A stretch of DNA of 20,971 bases from CAYJAZ01 sp964369165 (GTDB lineage Bacteria > Desulfobacterota > Desulfovibrionia > Desulfovibrionales > Desulfovibrionaceae), in contig CAYJFE010000051.1 in the NCBI GenBank assembly GCA_964369165.1, forward strand, positions 1 through 20,971, read 5' to 3'. Numbering within the stretch: the stretch's first letter is position 1; each line of letters starts with the position of its first letter. Positions 14,773-20,971 of this stretch are shown piece by piece. The position numbers and the translations under genes were made by a program. The notes beneath the pieces were generated by a model. That model was not told where the DNA came from, did not search any database, and worked only from the letters and a program-made list of their open reading frames with translations.

Positions 14773-15119
14773 TTTTTACCTGCTATTTTTTTTCATCTTG
14801 CTAAGATTTTCAATTTTTGTCAAGTAGGAAAGAGTGAACAAGTTAAAATACTCTATTCTTTTCCTAATAAAAAGCAAGCTATAAAGGAAAAAGAGCTTTT
14901 AATACAGATTCAAAAAAGAGAAAAGTTTGTGAAAAAAAATCTTATGTTTTTCCTATTAAACACACTTGACAAAGACTTTGAAAGGTGCTAATTCATGATT
15001 ATTGTAAGTATATTTTTGTTTTTATGAAAAATGAAAATATCTTTGCAAAAAAAATAGGCGGAATTTTACTTCAAGCTTTCACAGCTTATTTTTGTCAAAA
15101 GTATAAGTAAAGGTTTAAA
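14773..15119. promoter_or_regulatory. Divergent control region between the rpiR-type gene and the lyase operon
   Basis: No gene is seen in these 347 AT-rich bases. On the minus strand TTGACA at 14818-14823 is the likely -35 box of the regulator, with CAAGAT (14795-14800) 17 bases on. On the plus strand TTGACA at 14966-14971 is followed by an extended -10, TG-C-TAATTC (86-94 of 149xx, that is 14986-14994). TTTCCTA precedes both -35 boxes (14825-14831 on the minus strand, 14949-14955 on the plus strand), and a third copy is at 14860-14866 on the plus strand. AAAGG at 15109-15113 is the lyase ribosome binding site. Confidence 0.55.
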
Positions 15120-16577
15120 ATGAGAACTGATAAAGATTTACTAGGCGAATTACAAATTTCTGATGATGTGTATTATGGCGTTCAGACACAAAGAACACTT
15201 AATCTCTTCACGCCCTCTAAAGAAATAATTTCAACTTTCCCATCCTTTATTCATGCCATGGCAGGCATAAAAAAATCCTGCGCTATAGTACATTATGAGC
15301 TAGGTCTACTTTCAAAAGAATTCAAAGATGCTATCGCTCAAGCTTGTGATGAAATGAAAGAAGGGCAATTTGATAAAGACTTAGTCCTTGATATGCTAAG
15401 CGGGAATGATTTTGCACCTATTCATATGAATTTCAACGAAATTATTGCTACACGCGCAAATGAGATTCTCACTGGCTCAAAAGACAACACCCCCGTATCG
15501 CCCAATTCACATGTCAATTTAGGGCAATCTACTTGTGATTCCACCTATGCGGCAGCCCGCTTTGCTCTCTATTATGAAATTACTAAAATCATTGATAGTT
15601 TGCAGACTTTAGCAAAAGCATACCATGCAAAAGCAGAAAGATACAAAAATAGTGTGAAAGTTTCTCACACTTGTTTCCAAGACGCCGCACCTATCAATAT
15701 GGGGCAATTTTTGAACGCACCTGTTACCTTTCTTGAAAAGCAAATTTCAAAACTTGATGAAATGAAAATAGAATGTTCAGAGCACACTATAGGCTATACT
15801 GTGATAGGTACGGGGCTTGGTTCTTTCAAGGGTTTTCATGAAAAAATCAATGCAGTTTTAGAAAAGGAATTGGATATTCCGGTTTTCCACACCAAAAATC
15901 CTGTCGAGCAAATTCAGTTTGCGGACTTCTTTTTACGCATACAGTCACTTTTTAAATCAACTATTACTGGTATTTCTAAAATGGCACGTGACATAAGAAT
16001 TATGTCAAGCGGGCCAAGTGCTGGCTTTTCTGAAATAAGTATTGCGCCTGTGCAAAATGGTTCTTCTTTTTTCCCAGGTAAGGTAAATCCATCATTAGCA
16101 GAGCTTGTAAACATTGCCTGTTATCAAATCTGTGGCTATTCAGTAGCTGTAGATATGGCTGTCGAAGCTGGCGAACTAGAGGTAACTCCTTGGTATCCAG
16201 TATTCACAGTAAACACCCTCAATTCTGCAAGACTCATTTATAACACTGTTGATGCTTTTGCAAAAAAATGCATAGCCACGCTAGAAGTAAATGTTGAATT
16301 AAATAGACACAAAGCTGAAATGTCATTAGGCATGGCAACTGTCCCTTCTGCTTTGTTTGGCTATAAAACAGCTACAGAAGTTGCTTTATTTGCCGCCAAA
16401 AATTCTATTTCAATTCAGCAAGCTGTTGTTGAAATGAAGCTTCTTTCAAAAGAAGAGGCTGAAAAATATATTGACCCTTTGATGCTTACCAAGGTTGAAG
16501 AGAGTTCTGCACTGTTGTATGAACGAGCCTTGGAAGAAAGAAGCATTGATTCAAACAAAAAACAAAAAACAATATAG
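15120..16577 (+). CDS. Aspartase/fumarase-superfamily lyase with altered active site (lyase 1)
   Basis: This 485-residue protein spans the three-domain fold of aspartate ammonia-lyase and class II fumarase, enzymes that eliminate ammonia, an amine or water and release fumarate. The opening ELQISDDVYYGVQTQRTL (10-27) and the flexible catalytic loop GSSFFPGKVN (314-323; usual form GSSxMPxKxN) are clear, and the general base Ser of that loop is kept. The substrate-binding SSTND-type motif reads QSTCD (136-140), with Cys139 replacing the asparagine. The TH/TQ of the second region is Thr184-Cys185 in HTCFQDA. A changed substrate is therefore likely. It opens an operon with the ALDH gene 13 bases downstream and faces the RpiR regulator. 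A C-N lyase acting on an N-substituted aspartate is one possibility; plain aspartase is less likely. The superfamily is certain. Confidence 0.88.
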   Translation: MRTDKDLLGELQISDDVYYGVQTQRTLNLFTPSKEIISTFPSFIHAMAGIKKSCAIVHYELGLLSKEFKDAIAQACDEMKEGQFDKDLVLDMLSGNDFAPIHMNFNEIIATRANEILTGSKDNTPVSPNSHVNLGQSTCDSTYAAARFALYYEITKIIDSLQTLAKAYHAKAERYKNSVKVSHTCFQDAAPINMGQFLNAPVTFLEKQISKLDEMKIECSEHTIGYTVIGTGLGSFKGFHEKINAVLEKELDIPVFHTKNPVEQIQFADFFLRIQSLFKSTITGISKMARDIRIMSSGPSAGFSEISIAPVQNGSSFFPGKVNPSLAELVNIACYQICGYSVAVDMAVEAGELEVTPWYPVFTVNTLNSARLIYNTVDAFAKKCIATLEVNVELNRHKAEMSLGMATVPSALFGYKTATEVALFAAKNSISIQQAVVEMKLLSKEEAEKYIDPLMLTKVEESSALLYERALEERSIDSNKKQKTI

Positions 16578-16590
16578 GGAGTGATTTCTT

Positions 16591-18075
16591 ATGGCAACAC
16601 CAAAATTAGAATGGTCTAAAGAGTGGCTCAAAACAACAAAAAGCTGCTATATCAATGGCGAATGGATCATGGCGGGCGGCAATGAAGTTGAATCTGTCAA
16701 CCCTGCAACAGCCGAAGTTATCGGTAAAATCAAAGGCGCTTGCGAAGATGACGTAAACAAAGCTGTTGCCGCAGCTCGTGAAGCCTTTGACAATGGCCCT
16801 TGGAGCACAATGGCTCTTCGCGAAAGAGGCAATTTGATGCGTTCTTTGGCAAAAATTCTTCGTGACAATATCGAAGAAATTGCAACACTCGAAACTTTAG
16901 ATAATGGTAAATTATTTACAGAATCACTCGAAGATGTTGAAAACGTAGCCACTTTCTTTGATTATTACTCAGGTTGGGTTGATAAATATTATGGCGACAT
17001 AAACCCAGTTTCTGGTAATTTCTTTTCATATACCCTTCGTGAGCCAATTGGTGTTTGCGGTCAAATCATTCCTTGGAACTACCCAATGGACATGGCTGGC
17101 TACAAGTTAGGCCCAGCTCTTGCCATGGGTAACACAATTGTCATGAAACCATCAAGCGTGACATCATTCTCACTTATCCGTTTCTTTGAACTTATCCACG
17201 AATCAAAACTTTTACCAAAAGGTGTGTTAAACCTTATCGTTGGTAAAGGTAGCGTAGGTTCTTTCATCACTCGTCACCCTGACGTTGACAAAGTTGCCTT
17301 CACAGGTTCAACAGGCGTTGGCCGTCAGCTTATCCACGATTCAGCCGATACAAACTTAAAGCCTCTCACACTCGAACTTGGCGGAAAATCTGCAAACATC
17401 ATCTTTGAAGATGCTCCTGACATGAAATTTGCTATCGAGCGTTCATTTGTAGCAATGTTCTGTGGTAAAGGCGAAAAATGTTCTGAGCCAACACGTCTTT
17501 TCGTTCAGCGTTCAGTCTATGATCAAGTAGTTGAAGGTCTTGTTGCCTATGCTAAAACTTGGAAAGTGGGCGATCCATTCAACCAAGAAAATCACCAAGG
17601 TGCGCAAGTTTCAAAAGATCATTTCGATTCTATTATGAACTACATTGAAATCGGCAAGCAAGAAGGCGCACGTCTTGTTTGCGGTGGTACACGTAATACA
17701 GAAGGTACAAATGCAAATGGTTATTTCATTGACCCAACAATTTTTGCAGATTGCACCAACGAAATGCGCATTTCACAAGAAGAAATCTTCGGGCCAGTTC
17801 TTGTAGTTATCCCATTTGACACAGAAGAAGAAGCTGTAAGAATGGCAAATGATTCAGAATATGGCCTTGCAGCTGGTTTCTGGACATCAGATATCGGCCG
17901 TTCACAGCGTGTAGCAAAAGCTCTCAAAGCTGGCCAAATCTTCATCAATAAATACGGCTGCTACGACCCAGCTTCACCATTCGGCGGTTACAAAACTTCC
18001 GGCTGGGGCAGAGAATGCGGCCAAATGTCACTCGAAAACTACACACGTGCTAAAGCAATTTGGTACGCGTATTAG
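16591..18075 (+). CDS. NAD(P)-dependent aldehyde dehydrogenase
   Basis: This 494-residue protein belongs to the ALDH superfamily and oxidises an aldehyde to the acid. It has the oxyanion-hole asparagine Asn163 in IIPWNYP, cofactor loop GSTGVG (239-244), general base Glu262 in LELGGKSA, and nucleophile Cys297 in GKGEKCSEPTR. The last motif is usually GQxCxAxTR; the changed neighbours (Glu295-Lys296 before, Ser-Glu-Pro after) set this enzyme apart, but the key residues are all kept. EEIFGPVL (near 399-406) and the C-terminal SPFGGYKTSGWGRECG are standard. It resembles betaine-aldehyde and general aliphatic ALDHs. GGGAG precedes the ATG. Codon use is richer in GC and in CGT/TTC/GGC codons than the etf genes, which suggests high expression. 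Substrate is unknown; the nearby ADH may supply the aldehyde. Confidence 0.93.
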   Translation: MATPKLEWSKEWLKTTKSCYINGEWIMAGGNEVESVNPATAEVIGKIKGACEDDVNKAVAAAREAFDNGPWSTMALRERGNLMRSLAKILRDNIEEIATLETLDNGKLFTESLEDVENVATFFDYYSGWVDKYYGDINPVSGNFFSYTLREPIGVCGQIIPWNYPMDMAGYKLGPALAMGNTIVMKPSSVTSFSLIRFFELIHESKLLPKGVLNLIVGKGSVGSFITRHPDVDKVAFTGSTGVGRQLIHDSADTNLKPLTLELGGKSANIIFEDAPDMKFAIERSFVAMFCGKGEKCSEPTRLFVQRSVYDQVVEGLVAYAKTWKVGDPFNQENHQGAQVSKDHFDSIMNYIEIGKQEGARLVCGGTRNTEGTNANGYFIDPTIFADCTNEMRISQEEIFGPVLVVIPFDTEEEAVRMANDSEYGLAAGFWTSDIGRSQRVAKALKAGQIFINKYGCYDPASPFGGYKTSGWGRECGQMSLENYTRAKAIWYAY

Positions 18076-18090
18076 GATAGAATAGGGTTT

Positions 18091-18140
18091 TCGAGAGGGG
18101 GAAAACCAAACCTTGAAAGGTTAGTTTTTCCCCCTCTCGA
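18091..18140. terminator. Strong hairpin after the ALDH gene
   Basis: TCGAGAGGGGGAAAA (18091-18105) pairs perfectly with TTTTCCCCCTCTCGA (18126-18140), and AACCT/AGGTT forms an inner stem. It begins 16 bases after the ALDH stop. There is no T-run directly after it, so it may act as an mRNA 3'-end stabiliser rather than a true intrinsic terminator. Confidence 0.5.
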
Positions 18141-18226
18141 GCTCTCCCCCTTTCCTTACGAACTTTTTAAACTATTAATAGTTTGAGAGTGTTACGAACA
18201 AATCTTTAGCTATCCCTAGTATTTAG

Positions 18227-18232
18227 TATAAT
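18227..18232 (+). promoter_or_regulatory. Possible -10 box for the ADH gene
   Basis: A perfect TATAAT lies inside the palindromic element, about 155 bases before the ADH start. The -35 match is poor (TTTAGC at 18205-18210, 16-base spacing). If real, the ADH mRNA would begin with the right-hand hairpin (18274-18353) in its leader. Confidence 0.3.
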
Positions 18233-18273
18233 AATTTATAAAATAAAAATTGTTTTTTTAAGGAAAGGGGAGT

Positions 18274-18353
18274 TTGAGGGGAAAAGCGAACCCAGCTTAT
18301 TTTCTAAATAAGCGTTTACAATAAGGGTAAAAAAAATGTGGTTTTCCCCTCAA
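18274..18353 (+). repeat. Nested hairpin in the leader of the ADH gene
   Basis: TTGAGGGGAAAA (18274-18285) pairs with TTTTCCCCTCAA (18342-18353). Between the arms GCTTATTT (18295-18302) pairs with AAATAAGC (18306-18313). The outer stem ends 24 bases before the ribosome binding site GGAG, so folding could affect translation or stability of the ADH message. Confidence 0.6.
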
Positions 18354-18387
18354 GAAACCTTCCAAAAACAAAAAAATGGAGAATATT

Positions 18388-19506
18388 ATGAAAATGAAAG
18401 CAGCCGTCATGATGGGCGTTGGCAAACCCCTTGAAATTCATGAAGTTGAATTAGACAAACCAAAAGCAAATGAAGTTTTAGTAAAAATCATTGCGACAGC
18501 AGTTTGCCATAGTGACTTGAACACCTTAGAAGATCCTACAACACCAATTCCGCAAGTTTTGGGTCACGAAGGTTCTGGCGTAGTTGTTGAAGTTGGCCCG
18601 AACGTAACCACCTGTAAAGTTGGCGATAAAGTAGCTCTTAGCTGGCTTCCTTATTGCGGCACTTGCGCATTTTGCCGCGCTGGCAAAGTAAGCCTTTGCG
18701 AAACAGCTTTTGGCCCAATGTTCAACGGCACACTTCTTGATAACACAAGCCGTATGAAATTAAATGGCGAAACTTGCTACCATATGTCACTTCTTTCAAC
18801 ATTTGCTGAATACACAGTTGTTCCTGAAATGAGCTGTGTTGTTATGCCACAAGAAATGCCATTTATTCCAGCTTCTATGATTGGTTGTGGCGTTGCAACT
18901 GGTTATGGTGCGGCTGTGCGTGCAGCTGACGTTCGCCCTGGTTCATCAATCTGCGTATTTGGTATCGGCGGTGTTGGTATCAATGCTATCCAAGGCGCAA
19001 AAATCGCTGGTGCAAGCAAAATCATTGCTGTTGACGTAAAAGACGACAACCTTGAAATTGCTAAACAATACGGCGCAACACATACAATTAATTCACGTTC
19101 TGTAGCTGACGCTGTAGATTCAATCAAAGAATTGACAGACGGCCTCGGCGCTGAATACTGCATAGATTGCACAGGTATTCCTGCAGTTGGCGCACAAGCT
19201 TGGAGAGCGGCTAGAAAAGGCGCAACAATAGTTGTTATTGGCGCATATCCTGCTGATGCTGAATTGAAATTGCCTGCTGGTGGCTTCCACCGTTTTGGCA
19301 AAGTAACAAAAGGCGCATTCTATGGCGAAGTAAACCCATTCAACGACTTCCCACGTATTGCTCAGCTTTATCTTGATGGTCAATACAGCCTTGACAATCT
19401 TGTGATTAAAGAAATCAAATTAGAAGATATCAACGAAGCTTTTGATGCTTTCCATGATCCAAGTGCTAAAAATACAGGTAGATATGTTATCACCTTTCCT
19501 GAATAA
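18388..19506 (+). CDS. Zinc-dependent alcohol dehydrogenase (MDR family)
   Basis: The start is set at ATG 18388, giving 372 residues, because GGAG at 18378-18381 lies six bases before it. The upstream in-frame ATG at 18376 overlaps that site and has none of its own. Catalytic zinc ligands are Cys40 (CHSD), His60-Glu61 (GHEGSG) and Cys167 (GCGVATGYGA). The structural zinc site is Cys90, Cys93, Cys96 and Cys104. The NAD-binding loop is GIGGVG (192-197), with Asp in IIAVDVKDDN as the NAD-type residue. Length and motifs fit class III-like or NDMA-dependent-type alcohol dehydrogenases, which oxidise alcohols or hydroxymethyl adducts to aldehydes. It is separated from ALDH by a structured element and followed by a terminator, so it may be its own unit. 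GC-richer codon use suggests strong expression. Confidence 0.93.
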   Translation: MKMKAAVMMGVGKPLEIHEVELDKPKANEVLVKIIATAVCHSDLNTLEDPTTPIPQVLGHEGSGVVVEVGPNVTTCKVGDKVALSWLPYCGTCAFCRAGKVSLCETAFGPMFNGTLLDNTSRMKLNGETCYHMSLLSTFAEYTVVPEMSCVVMPQEMPFIPASMIGCGVATGYGAAVRAADVRPGSSICVFGIGGVGINAIQGAKIAGASKIIAVDVKDDNLEIAKQYGATHTINSRSVADAVDSIKELTDGLGAEYCIDCTGIPAVGAQAWRAARKGATIVVIGAYPADAELKLPAGGFHRFGKVTKGAFYGEVNPFNDFPRIAQLYLDGQYSLDNLVIKEIKLEDINEAFDAFHDPSAKNTGRYVITFPE

Positions 19507-19513
19507 TTAATTT

Positions 19514-19551
19514 GAGTGGCTATGAATATTTCATTTGTAGCCACTTGTTTT
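19514..19551 (+). terminator. Intrinsic terminator after the ADH gene
   Basis: AGTGGCTA (19515-19522) pairs perfectly with TAGCCACT (19538-19545). The stem extends with G-U pairs on both sides and a few inner A-T pairs, and is followed by TGTTTT. It lies eight bases after the ADH stop and 27 bases before the second lyase gene, so the latter either depends on read-through or has its own start. Confidence 0.65.
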
Positions 19552-19577
19552 ACCATCAGATAAATTTAGGTTGAACT

Positions 19578-20971
19578 ATGCGTGAAGAACACGATTCATT
19601 AGGTTCATTATATGTAGACGACAATCTGTATTATGGAATACAGACTATCAGAAACACAAATGCCTCAAATGTTACAGGCCTTAGCCACGGTTGTTATGCC
19701 AAAGATTTTCTTATTTGCTTAGCGCAGATAAAAAAAGCAGTGGCTATGACAAATGCGGAATTAGGCGTGCTTGATGAAAAAATATATCTTGCTATCACAG
19801 AAGCTTGTGACGAAGTGATAGCTGGCAAGTTTTTTGATCAATTCCCTGTGGATATACTCACAGGCGGTGGCGGTGTTGGCATACATATGAATATGAATGA
19901 AGTTCTTGCCAATAGAGCTAATGAAATACTTTGCCAGAAAAAAGGCTATAATCACGTTCATCCAAACACTCATGTGAATATGGGGCAATCAACAAATGAT
20001 GTTGTGCCTTCGGCTATGCACCTTTTCTTCTATCAAAGAATAGAAAAACTTTTGCAATCCTGTGAAAGCTTGAAAAATGCTTTTTTAGAAAAATCTCAAG
20101 AGCATAATCAAAGCGTAAAACTTGGCAGAACGTGCTTACAAGATGCTTTGCCTCTTACCTTTGGGCAAGAATTTTCTGCCCATGCTTCTTTTTTGGAAAG
20201 ACAGGAAAAAGCACTTAATCTTGTAAAAGAAGAATGCCTCTTAATTCCTTTAGGAGCTACGGCTGTTGGAACAGGCGTAGGCACTTCTGAGGGATATTTT
20301 GACAAAGTATATAAGCACCTGAATACTTTATTGAACTATGAAGTAAAACAAAGTGAAAATTTATTTGATGCATTAATGTTTGCGGATTTCTATTCTCGTA
20401 TTGCCTTTCAACTTAAAGCCTTGGCAGCAGGGCTTTCAAAAATTGCCTCAGACTTGCGCTTGCAATCCTCAGGCCCTAGAAGCGGAATTGGAGAATTGAC
20501 ATTACCTGAAATTTTACCTGGCTCGTCAATTATGCCTGGTAAAATAAACCCTACAATCCCTGAACTGATTATTCAGATTTACTTCCAAGTAAGCGGGCAT
20601 GAGCACACTGTAAGCTTAGCAGCAGAAAGAGGTGATTTGAATTTGAATGTTTGGGAAGCTGTTATTTTGAAATCTTTACTTGAAAGCTTTGATTTGCTTG
20701 AAAGAGGTATAAAACTTTTTAATGAGCAATGCATTCAAGGCATTCAAATAAACAAAGAAAAATGCAAGCAGCAAGCAAAAGAATCTACAGCTTTAGCCGC
20801 AGCAATAAGCACTGTGTATGGCTATAGCTTAGGCGCAGAATTAGCAAAAGCAGCTAAGAAAGAAAATAAGACAATAGCTGATATAGTTGTTGAAAAAGAA
20901 ATTCTTAGCAAAGAAGAAGCAGAGGAATTATTAAATCCTCTCAATCTTACAAATGCTCAAAGTTCCTATGA
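19578..20971 (+). CDS. Second aspartase/fumarase-superfamily lyase, partial at the window edge (lyase 2)
   Basis: The frame is open from ATG 19578 to the last base (464 full codons) with no stop, so the gene continues beyond the window; few residues should be missing compared with the 485-residue lyase 1. It has SLYVDDNLYYGIQT (10-23), VHPNTHVNMGQSTND (127-141) with the aspartase-like Ser-Thr-Asn intact, GRTCLQDALPLTFGQEF (183-199), and the catalytic loop GSSIMPGKIN (315-324). It is thus closer to true aspartase or fumarase than lyase 1, although Thr185-Cys186 shows the same Cys as lyase 1 where His or Gln is usual. The C-terminus carries the family's LSKEEAEELLNPLNLT segment. TTTAGG lies seven bases before the ATG. 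Aspartate ammonia-lyase is the most likely single guess; fumarase is less likely. Confidence 0.88.
   Translation, partial: MREEHDSLGSLYVDDNLYYGIQTIRNTNASNVTGLSHGCYAKDFLICLAQIKKAVAMTNAELGVLDEKIYLAITEACDEVIAGKFFDQFPVDILTGGGGVGIHMNMNEVLANRANEILCQKKGYNHVHPNTHVNMGQSTNDVVPSAMHLFFYQRIEKLLQSCESLKNAFLEKSQEHNQSVKLGRTCLQDALPLTFGQEFSAHASFLERQEKALNLVKEECLLIPLGATAVGTGVGTSEGYFDKVYKHLNTLLNYEVKQSENLFDALMFADFYSRIAFQLKALAAGLSKIASDLRLQSSGPRSGIGELTLPEILPGSSIMPGKINPTIPELIIQIYFQVSGHEHTVSLAAERGDLNLNVWEAVILKSLLESFDLLERGIKLFNEQCIQGIQINKEKCKQQAKESTALAAAISTVYGYSLGAELAKAAKKENKTIADIVVEKEILSKEEAEELLNPLNLTNAQSSY

Larger units (their letters stand above)
18086..18358. repeat. Large palindromic, MITE-like element between the ALDH and ADH genes
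   Basis: The left end (18086-18107) and the right end (18337-18358, other strand) are imperfect inverted copies sharing GGTTT, GAG and GGGGAAAACC. Nested inside are a 15-bp perfect hairpin (18091-18140), a 12-bp perfect hairpin (18274-18353), and a third inverted pair, CTCCCCCTTTCCTTA (18144-18158) with TAAGGAAAGGGGAG (18259-18272). The centre holds the perfect palindrome AAACTATTAATAGTTT (18169-18184). No target-site duplication or coding frame is evident. It could be a non-autonomous mobile repeat or a structured mRNA spacer. Confidence 0.65.

Noticed and set aside
18376..18387. Upstream ATG for the ADH gene, adding four residues.
   Set aside because: It overlaps the GGAG that best serves the ATG at 18388 and has no ribosome binding site of its own.
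18903..19301. 132-codon minus-strand open frame inside the ADH gene.
   Set aside because: It is an Ala/Pro-rich shadow of a GC-richer gene, without support of its own.

Overview
The window is low-GC DNA (about one third G+C by eye) with dense, short-spaced genes, AAGGA-type ribosome binding sites and TTGACA-type promoters. It looks like the chromosome of an anaerobic or facultative bacterium. ETF-linked flavoproteins, a BCCT transporter and a TPP riboswitch do not fix the lineage, and I do not name a genus. I see no rRNA, tRNA, CRISPR array, transposase or phage gene.

Layout: (1) 81-1486: a TPP riboswitch with its terminator controls cytX, a predicted hydroxymethylpyrimidine (thiamin precursor) importer. 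(2) 1511-3079, minus strand: a BCCT-family transporter, divergent from (3) 3528-7239: an SDR dehydrogenase, an FGGY kinase and a VAO-type flavoprotein. From memory these closely match Escherichia coli YgcW, YgcE and YgcU, a conserved cluster with no function I can cite. (4) 7356-12318: a tight operon etfB-etfA-FAD oxidase-etfB-etfA. With ygcU in front, this makes two successive flavoprotein-EtfB-EtfA modules; the first ETF alpha and the second oxidase are degenerate. (5) 12333-14772, minus strand: an EamA/DMT exporter, a small nitroreductase and an RpiR-type regulator. (6) 15120-20971: an aspartase/fumarase-superfamily lyase, an aldehyde dehydrogenase, a structured palindromic element of about 270 bp, a zinc alcohol dehydrogenase, and a second lyase of the same superfamily that runs off the right edge.

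Working model (inference): the BCCT protein imports a small, probably zwitterionic, compound. YgcW and YgcE carry out redox and phosphorylation steps, YgcU oxidises a phosphorylated intermediate, and electrons pass to the ETFs. The BCCT gene and ygcW lie on either side of a duplicated leader sequence, which suggests common control or a rearrangement. The RpiR regulator probably controls the divergent lyase-ALDH operon, whose ADH, ALDH and lyases would form a second catabolic route from alcohol to aldehyde to acid plus C-N (or C-O) lyase chemistry. The strongest candidates for something undescribed are the enlarged ygc-type locus with two ETF modules, the paired lyases with changed active-site residues, and the palindromic element between the ALDH and ADH genes.
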